Source of the DNA: KBS50 sp042666615
Lineage (GTDB): Bacteria > Actinomycetota > Actinomycetes > Mycobacteriales > Micromonosporaceae
Direction: 5' to 3'
DNA: 64,000 bases
Assembly (NCBI RefSeq): GCF_042666615.1
Contig: NZ_JBHTDD010000001.1
Location: 310,001 to 374,000 of the forward strand
Positions 32,397-40,391 of this stretch are shown in pieces; within the stretch, counting starts at the first letter, position 1, and every line of letters starts with the position of its first letter. The notes beneath the pieces were generated by a model. It was not told the DNA's origin and ran no database searches. It was given only the letters and a program-made list of their open reading frames with translations. Both the position numbers and the translations under genes were made by a program.

Positions 32397-33203
32397 ATGA
32401 AACGACACACCGGTACGGCGCGTGGCTTCCGCCGGCACCTCTTCGCCGCCGCCCTGCTGTCCGTGACGGTGGGCATGACCGCCTGCGGCACCGTGGAGAA
32501 GGCCACGGACAAGGCCACCCAACTAACGGCCAAGGAGACCCTGCTCGACGCGGTGCCGGACGGCTCGGAGGGACCGTTCCGGTTCTCCGGCAACGACGGC
32601 ACGACCGACCTGACCGGCTCGGTCGACCCGGCGGCCAAGGGCATCCACCTGGAGACCTCGATGAAGGACCAGGACCTCGGGTTCACCACCGACATGTCGT
32701 TCCTGGTCATCGGGGAACAGCCCTGGGTGAAGATCAGTTTCAAGGACACCAAGGGGGTGAGCGGCCTGCCCAAGCTGCCCGCGAAGTGGCTCCGGATAGA
32801 TCCGTCGCGGGTCGCCGACAAGGCGGACCTCCCGACGTTCGACGGCGTCGACCAGGGCAACACCGGACCACTGATCCAGGCCGCGACCACCGTCGAGGAC
32901 CAGGGCAACGGCAAGTACGCCGGCACGATCGACCTGACCAGTGGGGAAGCCGCCAAGGTGCTGGAGGCCGAGCAGATGACCGCCCTGGGTGAGGCCGCGA
33001 AGCAGGTTCCGTTCACCGCCACGGTGGGTCCGGACAAGCACCTCGCGTCGCTCACCATGGAGGTGCCTGCCGCCGGGACGGCCAAGGCATTCACGTACTC
33101 GGTCAACTACGCCGACTACGGGAAGGCGGAGAAGCTGGCCGCTCCCGAACCCGCCGCGGCCCAGGACGCCCCGCCCGTCGTGTACGAGATGTTGTACAGC
33201 TGA
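32397..33203 (+). CDS. Lipoprotein, LppX/LprAFG-like
   Basis: 268 residues. A lipoprotein signal peptide ends in VGMTAC with the lipidated cysteine near residue 30. The mature part is a beta-rich half-barrel with alternating Lys and hydrophobic residues (GSVDPAAKGIHLETSM, WVKISFKDTKG, KWLRIDPSRV). It resembles the LppX_LprAFG family of actinobacterial lipoproteins that bind hydrophobic or lipid cargo at the outer face. The ATG at 32397 has GGAGAGAG just upstream. It is divergent from the membrane-tethered SARP gene and is a plausible target of it. A strong hairpin follows the stop codon. Confidence 0.8.
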   Translation: MKRHTGTARGFRRHLFAAALLSVTVGMTACGTVEKATDKATQLTAKETLLDAVPDGSEGPFRFSGNDGTTDLTGSVDPAAKGIHLETSMKDQDLGFTTDMSFLVIGEQPWVKISFKDTKGVSGLPKLPAKWLRIDPSRVADKADLPTFDGVDQGNTGPLIQAATTVEDQGNGKYAGTIDLTSGEAAKVLEAEQMTALGEAAKQVPFTATVGPDKHLASLTMEVPAAGTAKAFTYSVNYADYGKAEKLAAPEPAAAQDAPPVVYEMLYS

Positions 33204-33218
33204 TCATCGCCGAGCGTC

Positions 33219-33248
33219 GGGCGGCGGCCACACGGGGGGCCGCCGCCC
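33219..33248 (+). terminator. Terminator of the lipoprotein gene
   Basis: An 11-bp perfect stem GGGCGGCGGCC (33219-33229) with its complement (33238-33248) encloses an eight-base loop, 16 bases after the stop codon. It also faces the convergent SDR gene. No T-run follows. Confidence 0.75.
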
Positions 33249-33359
33249 GAGGCTCGTGGGCTCCTCGCCCGACGCTCGTGGGCTCCCCGCCGACGCGTTG
33301 GCGAGGAGCGCATGAGCGCGTCAACGGCCGATCCCGTCCGACGAGCCCTCGACGCGCCG

Positions 33360-34106
33360 TCAACGGCCGAGCACCGAGCCGCCGTTCACGCCGATCACCT
33401 GGCCGGTGACATAGCCGGAATGTGGGCCGGCAAGGTATCGCACCGCCGCCGCTATGTCATCCGGCGTACCCGCCCGACCCACAAGGGTCGCCCCGACCCG
33501 CTTGGCGTAGCCCTCGGGCGTCATCCGGTCACCGAAGAACTCGGTGTCCTCGACGAAGCCGGGGCTTATCACGTTGGCCGTGATGCCCTGCGGGCCGTAC
33601 TCGTTCGCCAGGTCGTACAGCCAGCCGTGCAGCGCCGCCTTGGCCGCCGAGTAGGGACCGCCGCCGCCGCGCTGCGCGGCGATCGAGCTGAGCAGGATGA
33701 CCCGCCCGCCGGGGCGGCGCAGTCGTGGCCCGAGTGCCTGGGTCAGCAACACCGCGGTGAGCACGTTGGCGTCGAAGTTCGCCCGCCACATCGCCGCCGT
33801 CCCGGTCAGGGTGGCCGGGTCGCCCCCCAGGTAGCCACCGGCGTTGTTGACCAGCACATCGACCGGGCGATCGTCGACGGCCGCGGCCACCCGCTCCACT
33901 CCGGCCGGCTCGGTCAGGTCAGCGTCCACCGGGACGACCGCCGCCGGCCGACCGGAGTCGGCACCGATCTGGTCGGCGGTCGTGCGCAGCACGTCCGCCC
34001 GGCGGCCGACGATCAGGACGTCGTACCCGTCGGAGACCAGCACCCGCGCCACGGCCGCGCCGATTCCGGTCCCCCCGCCGCTGACCACCGCCAGCCGCTC
34101 CCCCAT
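33360..34106 (-). CDS. SDR-family oxidoreductase
   Basis: 248 residues. A classical short-chain dehydrogenase: the cofactor loop is SGGGTGIGAAVA (about 8-19), NNAG lies near residue 85, the catalytic serine is in ILLSSIAAQ and the YxxxK pair is in YSAAKAALHG. The C-terminal GYVTGQVIGVNGG is the FabG-like end. Arg after the cofactor loop (VGRRADV) favours NADP. It may reduce a ketone or ketoacyl substrate; none is evident. The ATG at 34106, with GGAGGGACC upstream, is preferred to a start 36 bases further. A long hairpin separates it from the Liv operon. Confidence 0.87.
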   Translation of the reverse strand: MGERLAVVSGGGTGIGAAVARVLVSDGYDVLIVGRRADVLRTTADQIGADSGRPAAVVPVDADLTEPAGVERVAAAVDDRPVDVLVNNAGGYLGGDPATLTGTAAMWRANFDANVLTAVLLTQALGPRLRRPGGRVILLSSIAAQRGGGGPYSAAKAALHGWLYDLANEYGPQGITANVISPGFVEDTEFFGDRMTPEGYAKRVGATLVGRAGTPDDIAAAVRYLAGPHSGYVTGQVIGVNGGSVLGR

Positions 34107-34133
34107 GGTCCCTCCCCCATGATCTCCTCGCCG

Positions 34134-34194
34134 GTTGATCAAGAGCTTCGCGTCATCCTACGCCCGGAATGGTGACGCGAAGCTCTTGATCAAC
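34134..34194 (-). terminator. Very long perfect hairpin at the end of the Liv operon
   Basis: Arms of 22 identical-complement bases (34134-34155 and 34173-34194) enclose a 17-base loop. The left arm begins GTTGATCAAGAG and ends CGCGTCA. The right arm contains the stop codon of livM (34190-34192). No T-run is seen on the outgoing side. It probably ends transcription of the operon before the SDR gene. Confidence 0.8.
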
Positions 34195-35320
34195 GCTCAG
34201 GACGCGAGGAGTGACGGCGTGGCAGCAGGCGGCGGATCGGGTCGATGCGGCGGGACAGGCCCGCCAGACCGCCGGGGAAGAAGTAGACCGCCAGGACGAA
34301 TACCGTGCCCAGCACGAACAATGGCTGGGACAGCGGACCCCGGAGCACCCCAGGCAGCGACGCCACCGCGGACGACGTGCCCACCGCGGTCAGCCGATGA
34401 TCGAGGTACATGTATAGCACCCCGCCGAGCACCGGGCCCCACCGCGTACCCGGACCGCCGAGCACCACCATGACCAGCAACGACAGGGTCAGCTCGGAGG
34501 ATGTGATGTGTGGCGAGGCGCCGCCGACCAGCAGGCAGTAGACCACGCCGCCGGTGGCCGCGAGACCGCCGGCGAGCGTGAAGGCCAGCAGCTTGAAGCG
34601 GTACGGATCGAGGCCGAGCACCGAGATCCGCCGCTCGTCGTCGCGCAGCCCGGCGAGCACCCGCCCCGTGGGTGAACCGGAGACCCGGTGCACCACGAAC
34701 ACCACGACCGCCAGATAGACAAGCGCCAGCCAGTACAGGTTGGCCGTGTTGGCCACCCCGACCAGCACCTCGGGCAGTCCCGACACGTCCAGCGGCAGGC
34801 CCTCCTCACCGCCGGTCAGGCCGCCGAAGTCCCGGGCCACCAGGATCGCGCCTACCTGCGCGAAGGCCAGCGTCACCATGGCGAACGCGATGCCGGCGGT
34901 ACGCAGCGCGATCGCGCCGAGCAGCCCGGCCAGCACGGTCCCGCCGGTGACGGCCAGCAGCGCCGCCGACCAGAGCGGCAGCCCGGCCCGGGTGATCAGG
35001 ATGTCGGTGCCGTACACACCCGCGGCGAAGAACAACGCGTGCCCGAACGACAGCAGGCCGGTGCGACCGAACAGCAGGTCGTAGCCCGCCGCGAGACCAC
35101 CGAAGACCAGGCAGATCGCCAGCAGTTGCAGCGTCCCGGGCGCGTTCAGCGGCCCGTCGAAGATCCCCGGCAGCTCCACCGTGGAGTACGGCAGGATGGC
35201 CGCCACGGCCAGTGCCACCAGCGGCAGCCAGGGCCGGATCCGGCTGGTCCGGTGCGGCGCCAACTCGGCCGGCACGGCGGCCGGCGGGGCGGGCACCTCC
35301 GGACTCTTCACCTCGGTCAT
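34190..35320 (-). CDS. livM: Branched-chain amino acid ABC transporter permease LivM
   Basis: 376 residues with about ten hydrophobic helices and the LivM-type segment FGRTGLLSFGHALFFAAGVY near residue 85. The cytoplasmic coupling loop for the ATPase is RDDERRISVLGLD (about 228-240). The N-terminal 30 residues are Pro-rich. It forms the membrane channel with LivH. The last gene of the operon; its start overlaps the livH stop by four bases. Confidence 0.9.
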   Translation of the reverse strand: MTEVKSPEVPAPPAAVPAELAPHRTSRIRPWLPLVALAVAAILPYSTVELPGIFDGPLNAPGTLQLLAICLVFGGLAAGYDLLFGRTGLLSFGHALFFAAGVYGTDILITRAGLPLWSAALLAVTGGTVLAGLLGAIALRTAGIAFAMVTLAFAQVGAILVARDFGGLTGGEEGLPLDVSGLPEVLVGVANTANLYWLALVYLAVVVFVVHRVSGSPTGRVLAGLRDDERRISVLGLDPYRFKLLAFTLAGGLAATGGVVYCLLVGGASPHITSSELTLSLLVMVVLGGPGTRWGPVLGGVLYMYLDHRLTAVGTSSAVASLPGVLRGPLSQPLFVLGTVFVLAVYFFPGGLAGLSRRIDPIRRLLPRRHSSRPER

Positions 35321-36207
35321 GCCGTGGCCACCTTTCCGGCGATCCCCTGCGGGCGGACCAGCAGCACCAGGGCGAGCAGCGCCACCACGCAGATGTCGCC
35401 GGCGCCGGCCGTGCCGTAGTAGTTGACGAACTGTTGCAGCAGACCGACCGCCACGGCCGCGTACGCGGACCCGACCACCGAGCCCATCCCGCCGATCACC
35501 ACGACGATGAACGCGAAGATCAGCAACGAGCTGCCCTGGCCGGGCGACACCGATCCGAAGTAGACACCGCCGAGCGTGCCGGCCAGCGCGGCGGCCGCCC
35601 CGCCGATCGCGAAGACAAGCGTGAACGCCTTACGCACGTCGATGCCGAGGGCGGTCACCATCTCCCGGTTCTCCACTCCGGCCCGGATCACCAGTCCGTA
35701 CCGGGTGTAGCGGAGGAAGCCGAGGAGCGCGGCGAGCACCACCACCGCCGAGACGATCAACAGCAGCCCTGAGTTCGGCACGTTGGCGCCGAGGATCGGG
35801 GTGACCCGCTGGGTCCACTCCGGCCGCGGGAACCGTCGCGGGTCGGCACCCCAGGCGGCCTGCAACAACGCCACCCCGGCCAGCGACAGACCGACGGTGA
35901 CCAGCACCTGCTCGATGGTCCGGGAATACAGCGGGCGGATCATCACGAGTTCCACCAGGGCGCCCACCACCGCGCCGGCCACCACCCCGAAGGCCACGGC
36001 CAGCAGGAAGCCGGGGCCGGTCGGGCCGGCGCCGGGCAGGTGGTTGGCGGCCCACCAGGTCGCGTACGCCCCGACGGACAGGAACAGCCCGTGCGCGAAG
36101 TTGAGCACGTCGGCCAGGCCGAAGACGAGCGACAGCCCGGAGGCCACCAGGAAGTACAGCGCCGACAGTCCGAGTCCGGTCAAGGTCAGCAGCACGATCG
36201 TGCTCAT
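35317..36207 (-). CDS. livH: Branched-chain amino acid ABC transporter permease LivH
   Basis: 296 residues, about eight helices. Conserved LivH features are LSLVFGLADVLNFAHGLFL near the start, followed by RAGVENREMVTALGIDV, the cytoplasmic loop that contacts the ATPase. It pairs with LivM to form the pore. It overlaps livM and livF by four bases on either side, so the genes are co-translated. Confidence 0.92.
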   Translation of the reverse strand: MSTIVLLTLTGLGLSALYFLVASGLSLVFGLADVLNFAHGLFLSVGAYATWWAANHLPGAGPTGPGFLLAVAFGVVAGAVVGALVELVMIRPLYSRTIEQVLVTVGLSLAGVALLQAAWGADPRRFPRPEWTQRVTPILGANVPNSGLLLIVSAVVVLAALLGFLRYTRYGLVIRAGVENREMVTALGIDVRKAFTLVFAIGGAAAALAGTLGGVYFGSVSPGQGSSLLIFAFIVVVIGGMGSVVGSAYAAVAVGLLQQFVNYYGTAGAGDICVVALLALVLLVRPQGIAGKVATA

Positions 36208-37034
36208 GATGGCTCCTCCGTCGCCGGGCCGGCGGCGCGGACCGGTTGGCCGGCCGGCCCGGTCGGCTGGGCGGGCTGACCGGCAGCGCGAACCGGCTCG
36301 GTGCCGTGCGCGCCGACACCGAGCAACGACCTGGTCAGTGCCGTTTCCAGCAGCAGTTCGTTGGCGTCGCCGGTCCAGGCGACCCGCCCGGCGGCGAGCA
36401 CCACGGCGTCCCGAGCCAGCCGCCGGACCACCGCGAGGTTCTGCTCCACCAGCAGCACCGGGACGCGAGCGGCGACCCGTTCCAGCACCGCCGCGACCTC
36501 CGTCACCACCTTGGGCGCCAACCCCTTGGTCGGCTCGTCGACAAGCAGCAGCCGGTTGTCGCCGAGGAGCACCCGGCCGATCGCCAACATCTGCTGCTGA
36601 CCACCGGAGAGTGACCCGGCCCGCTGCCGGCCCCGCCGCTCCAACTCCGGAAACAGCTCAAAGACCCGGTCGTACGCTGGTGGGCCGGTCCGCGGCTCGG
36701 CGAGCCGCAGGTTCTCGGCGACGGTGAGGCCAGCGAAGACGCAGCGGTCCTCCGGCACGTAGCCGAGACCGTCCCGGACCAGCCGGTGGGTGGGCTGGCC
36801 GAGTAGCGTCCGGGCCCCGGAGCGCACCATCCCTCGAACCTCGGCGGCCCGTGGCGACAGTCCGAGGATCGCGCGCAGCGTGGTGGTCTTGCCCACGCCG
36901 TTGCGGCCGAGCAGCACGGTGACCCCGGTCGGCGCGACGTCGAACGAGACACCCTGCAGGATGTGCAACCCGGCGATGCGAACCGACAGGTCCCGCACGT
37001 TCAGCACCGGTTCGCCAGTCATCTCGCCAGTCAT
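36204..37034 (-). CDS. livF: Branched-chain amino acid ABC transporter ATPase LivF
   Basis: 276 residues. Walker A is LLGRNGVGKTTT (about 42-53), the signature is LSGGQQQM, Walker B is RLLLVDEPTKGL and the H-loop region is VLLVEQN. A Pro/Gly/Ala-rich tail of about 40 residues after residue 235 is unusual for the family and has no motif. It overlaps its neighbours by four bases at each end. Confidence 0.92.
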   Translation of the reverse strand: MTGEMTGEPVLNVRDLSVRIAGLHILQGVSFDVAPTGVTVLLGRNGVGKTTTLRAILGLSPRAAEVRGMVRSGARTLLGQPTHRLVRDGLGYVPEDRCVFAGLTVAENLRLAEPRTGPPAYDRVFELFPELERRGRQRAGSLSGGQQQMLAIGRVLLGDNRLLLVDEPTKGLAPKVVTEVAAVLERVAARVPVLLVEQNLAVVRRLARDAVVLAAGRVAWTGDANELLLETALTRSLLGVGAHGTEPVRAAGQPAQPTGPAGQPVRAAGPATEEPS

Positions 37035-37786
37035 AGAGCCTCCCCCAGGTAGGCCTCCTGGACGGTGGCGTTCGCCATCACGGTCTGCGGCGTGTCGCAG
37101 GCCAGCAGCGCCCCGTGGTGCATCACCGCGATCCGGTCGGCGAGTTGCAGGATCACGTCCATGTGGTGCTCCACCATCAGCACCGACCGGTCCCCCTCGT
37201 CGGTCAAGGATCGGATCACGGTGACCAACTCGGGCACGTCCTCGGCGCTGACGCCGGCCATCGGTTCGTCGAGGAGCATCACGTCCGGCTCACCGGCGAG
37301 CAGCAGCGCGATCTCCAGTTTGCGCTTCTCGCCGTGCGCCAGGGTGCCGGCCAAGGCTGCACCCCGGTGGGACAGACCCACCCGGTCGAGCGCCGCGTCG
37401 GCCGCCGCGACCACCTCATGTTCGGTCGCGGCCCGCCGCCACAGACGCATCGATCCACCGCGATGCGCCTGGACGGCGAGCCGGACGTTCTCCCGTACGC
37501 TGAGCGACCCGAAGACCGACGACGACTGGAAGGTGCGGCCCAGCCCGAGCCGGGCCCGCCGGTGCGGTGGCAGCTCGGCGATGTCCTCGCCGCGCAGCGT
37601 GATCCGCCCCTCGGTGGGCCGCCGGATCCCCGAGATCAGGTTGAACAGCGACGTCTTGCCGGCGCCGTTGGGGCCGATGACTCCGAGGAACTCCCCCGGA
37701 GCGAGGTCGATGTTCACCTTGTCGACGATGGCGACCTCACCGATGCGCCAGCTCAGCGCGCGGGTGGCGAGCACCGGTCGGGACAT
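37031..37786 (-). CDS. livG: Branched-chain amino acid ABC transporter ATPase LivG
   Basis: 251 residues. Walker A is IGPNGAGKTSL, then a Q-loop region GLGRTFQSSSVF. The signature degenerates to LAHGEKRKLEIA, as is normal for LivG, with Walker B VMLLDEPMAGVS and the H-loop MVEHHMD. It couples ATP hydrolysis to amino-acid import with LivF. Four bases separate it from the livK stop. Confidence 0.92.
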   Translation of the reverse strand: MSRPVLATRALSWRIGEVAIVDKVNIDLAPGEFLGVIGPNGAGKTSLFNLISGIRRPTEGRITLRGEDIAELPPHRRARLGLGRTFQSSSVFGSLSVRENVRLAVQAHRGGSMRLWRRAATEHEVVAAADAALDRVGLSHRGAALAGTLAHGEKRKLEIALLLAGEPDVMLLDEPMAGVSAEDVPELVTVIRSLTDEGDRSVLMVEHHMDVILQLADRIAVMHHGALLACDTPQTVMANATVQEAYLGEAL

Positions 37787-37790
37787 GCGC

Positions 37791-38993
37791 TCAGCCCTTC
37801 ATGCTGGCGACCGGCGGGGCGCACTCGTCGGGCGCCAACTCCTTCTCCCGCTGGGCGCTGAACTCCGTACCCGATCCGGAGAGCTTGACCTGGAACATCG
37901 GCTGCAGCAGCGCGTGGTCCTCGGCCCGGACGGTCATCTTGCCCTTGACCCCGTCGAAGCTCCAACCCTCCAGACCCGTGATCATCTTGTCCACGTCGTC
38001 ACCGCCCTCCTCGACCGCCCGGACCACCATCTGGGCGGCGGCGAAGCCGTCCGGGTGGAACAGGTCCAGCACACCGCCGGGTACGGCCTCCTTCGCTGCC
38101 TGCGCCGCCGGGTTGTCGCTCGCCCCGTCGAAGTAGTGGGACAGGAAGGAGATCTTGCTGCCGGCCGCGCCGAACGTGGGCCAGGAGGCGCGGATGTCGA
38201 GCCCGGTGACCACCGTGGTGGAGCTGAGCACGCCCTGCTGGTCGAGGGTCTGCCACATGGCCGGGGCGGAGGTGCCCGCCCAGGCGACGAAGAGCAGGTC
38301 TGGCTTGGCTGTCTTGAGCTGGCTGGCGAACGGGGTGAAGTCGGTCGCGCTGGCCGGGGCGAGGACGCTTGTCACCGTCGCGCCGGCACCACCGATCACG
38401 GTCTTCACCGCCGCCTCGTTGGCCTTGCCGAACGCGCTGTCCTGGCCGAAGACCACGACCTTCTTGCCGGCCGCGTCGCCGATGAACGACTTCGCGGTGA
38501 GCACGTCCTGGTAGGACTGCCGGCCGGAGCGGAACGTGTACTTGTTGATGCCGGTGACCCCATCCGTGGCCGCCGGCCCGGAGATGAAGAGCACCTTGTT
38601 CTGCGCGGCGATGGGGGCCACCTGGAGCGCCACGCCGGAGGCCGTGGAACCACCGATGATCTTGTAACCCTTGCCGATCAGATCCTTCGCCGCGGAGACC
38701 GCCTTGGCCGGGTCACCGGCGTCGTCCACCTCGGTGACCTCGACCGTACGCTTGCCGACCTTGTTCGTGCCCTTGGTCGCGTAGGACAGGCCGGCCTTGA
38801 ACCCTTCGCTGTACTGCTTGCCGTAGCTGGCCAGCGGGCCGGACTGGGAATGGACCAGGCCGACCTTGACCGGGGCGTCGTCGTCACCGCCGGCGGCGGT
38901 CTCCTGAGGGCTGCCACAGGCGGTCGCCACCAGCGCCGTGGCCAGCAAACCGGCGGCGGTCACCAGTGTCCGCCGCGTCGTCCGGACCGTCAT
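37791..38993 (-). CDS. livK: Branched-chain amino acid ABC transporter substrate-binding lipoprotein
   Basis: About 400 residues. A lipoprotein signal peptide ends in LVATACG. The mature type I periplasmic-binding fold begins VKVGLVHSQSGPLASYGKQ and includes IIGGSTASGVALQV and FGQDSAFGKANEAAV. It is close in layout to urea- or amide-binding relatives (the repeated SxAS/SGPLA region), so the ligand could be an amide or urea rather than leucine. Two adjacent ATGs exist; the second (38993) has GGAG at a proper distance. It is the first gene of the operon. Confidence 0.87.
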   Translation of the reverse strand: MTVRTTRRTLVTAAGLLATALVATACGSPQETAAGGDDDAPVKVGLVHSQSGPLASYGKQYSEGFKAGLSYATKGTNKVGKRTVEVTEVDDAGDPAKAVSAAKDLIGKGYKIIGGSTASGVALQVAPIAAQNKVLFISGPAATDGVTGINKYTFRSGRQSYQDVLTAKSFIGDAAGKKVVVFGQDSAFGKANEAAVKTVIGGAGATVTSVLAPASATDFTPFASQLKTAKPDLLFVAWAGTSAPAMWQTLDQQGVLSSTTVVTGLDIRASWPTFGAAGSKISFLSHYFDGASDNPAAQAAKEAVPGGVLDLFHPDGFAAAQMVVRAVEEGGDDVDKMITGLEGWSFDGVKGKMTVRAEDHALLQPMFQVKLSGSGTEFSAQREKELAPDECAPPVASMKG

Positions 38994-39044
38994 CATCGCT
39001 CCACATGGGACTCGGGGGATGCTCGTTGTCGGCCCACGCTAGGA

Positions 39045-39054
39045 GTGACGTCAC
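39045..39054. promoter_or_regulatory. GTGACGTCAC palindrome upstream of livK
   Basis: A ten-base perfect palindrome about 50 bases before the livK start, in the right place for a repressor or activator site of the operon. The bound protein is unknown; a GntR- or ROK-type site is only a guess. Confidence 0.4.
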
Positions 39055-39231
39055 CCACGAGCTATGTGGCCGTACCCCACAAGTCGGGGCTGGTTGATGG
39101 TCTCCTGTTACAACCTTGCAATGGTCACGGAACGGTCACGACCCATGGTGCGCCCTTCGTACCCCACCGCTCCGCGTCCGATTGTGTCGGCCGTCCCCAT
39201 CCCTCCCCCGCCGCACCGCGGCCAACCAGAG

Positions 39232-39295
39232 CGTGAAGAGTTGTTGTGCCCAGGGCCAGCCCAGGGCCAGCCCAGGGCCGCAACAACTCTTCACG
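39232..39295 (-). terminator. Long hairpin with tandem-repeat loop
   Basis: Perfect 15-bp arms (39232-39246 and 39281-39295, CGTGAAGAGTTGTTG and complement). The 34-base loop contains three copies of an 11-base unit, AGCCCAGGGCC. It lies about 100 bases past the minus-strand gene ending at 39399 and before the Liv promoter region, so it likely insulates the two units. Confidence 0.7.
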
Positions 39296-39398
39296 GTTCG
39301 GCGCTGTCGGTGCGGGCCGGCGGCCCACGCGTGAAGGGCCCGCGCGATCCAACCGATCAGGCGAGCCCTTCGTGGCGGCGGAAGCCGCTCAGACACGC

Positions 39399-40391
39399 CT
39401 ACCTGGGCAACTGGTCCGTCCACTCGGAGGTCAGCCGGAACGAGCCGCCCTCGCCCGCCGACACCAGCGTGCCCTCGGCGGAGACATAGAAGTTGCACTC
39501 CCGCACCTGGGAGGTGGCCGGATCCACCACGAGCCGGGCGTTCCCGATCACCTCGTCGGTGATCCGCAGGCCCTGCCCGCCATCGACCGGGCCGAGGCTC
39601 GTGACGTTCGGGTACGTCGCGATCGCCCGGAAGGCGGCGCCGCGTACCTTCGGCGGTGCGGGAAGCTGGGCCACCAGGGAGATCAGGCCCTCGAAGGCAG
39701 CCCGCTTCTGCTCCTCGACGGTCAACGGGCCGGCGCTGGTCCGGACGTCGCCGTTCTTGATGATTTTGGCGATCTCCGCCCGCAACGCCTCCGGTTCGGT
39801 CGGCAGCGTCTTGATCTGGTCCACGGTCACATCGGCACCACCCAGACCGAACGCGGTGGGACCGCCAATCTTCGTCAGCTTGCCGTCGGTCTTCTCCCCC
39901 CGGAACCAATGCTGACCAGCACGGTCGGTCCAGATCTCGTACTGGTCCGCCTTTCCGTTCGCACCGACGGACACCACCTTGTTGTACCAGTAGCTGCCGG
40001 ACGCCTCGGTGGACTGGTCGGCCGTGGTGGCGGCCACCAGCAAGATCTGCTGGCCGGACTGGACACCGGCCGCCGCCGTCGACTGCCGGTCACCGCCGGC
40101 TGCCGCGGGCGGCGAGTCGGTGGTCGCCGCACCGCCGGAAACGATCACCACCGCGGCGACGGCGGTCGCGGCACCGGTGGCCAAGGCCGGGACCAGGAAG
40201 GCCAGGCGTCGCCTCGGCGCCCGGCGTGCCGGCCGCTCGGCGGCGTTCCCGTCCTGCTGGATCTGACTCATCACGAACTCCTGGAGTAGCTGGCGACGGT
40301 CGCTCGGCAGGTCCCGCTCCATCGGCGCCGGCAACAGCCGGGCCAACTCCGCGCGGTCGGACTGATCGGGCTGATTCGGTGTGCCGTTCAT
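39399..40391 (-). CDS. Membrane-anchored partner of ECF sigma factor, CU044_5270-like
   Basis: 330 residues. A cytoplasmic head of about 60 residues (ARLLPAPMERDLPSDRRQLLQEF) precedes one transmembrane helix (about 66-86). An exterior domain of about 240 residues follows with QQILLVAATTADQ, YWYNKVVSVG and a Tyr/Trp-rich beta pattern. The layout matches the CU044_5270 family of actinobacterial proteins encoded directly after sigma factors. It overlaps the sigma-factor gene by four bases. It lacks the zinc anti-sigma motif, so any restraint of the sigma factor would be by another mechanism. Confidence 0.75.
   Translation of the reverse strand: MNGTPNQPDQSDRAELARLLPAPMERDLPSDRRQLLQEFVMSQIQQDGNAAERPARRAPRRRLAFLVPALATGAATAVAAVVIVSGGAATTDSPPAAAGGDRQSTAAAGVQSGQQILLVAATTADQSTEASGSYWYNKVVSVGANGKADQYEIWTDRAGQHWFRGEKTDGKLTKIGGPTAFGLGGADVTVDQIKTLPTEPEALRAEIAKIIKNGDVRTSAGPLTVEEQKRAAFEGLISLVAQLPAPPKVRGAAFRAIATYPNVTSLGPVDGGQGLRITDEVIGNARLVVDPATSQVRECNFYVSAEGTLVSAGEGGSFRLTSEWTDQLPR

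Larger units (their letters stand above)
38994..39398. other. 405-base gene-free region upstream of the Liv operon
   Basis: No credible gene. It holds a GTGACGTCAC palindrome (39045-39054) and two GTGACC direct repeats, read on the minus strand, near 39125-39141 that may be regulator sites for the Liv promoter. The long hairpin at 39232-39295 follows the gene ending at 39399. No -10/-35 pair was convincing. Confidence 0.6.

Noticed and set aside
37065..39236. 723-residue plus-strand frame across livG and livK
   Set aside because: Antisense to two clear transport genes; no homology pattern seen.
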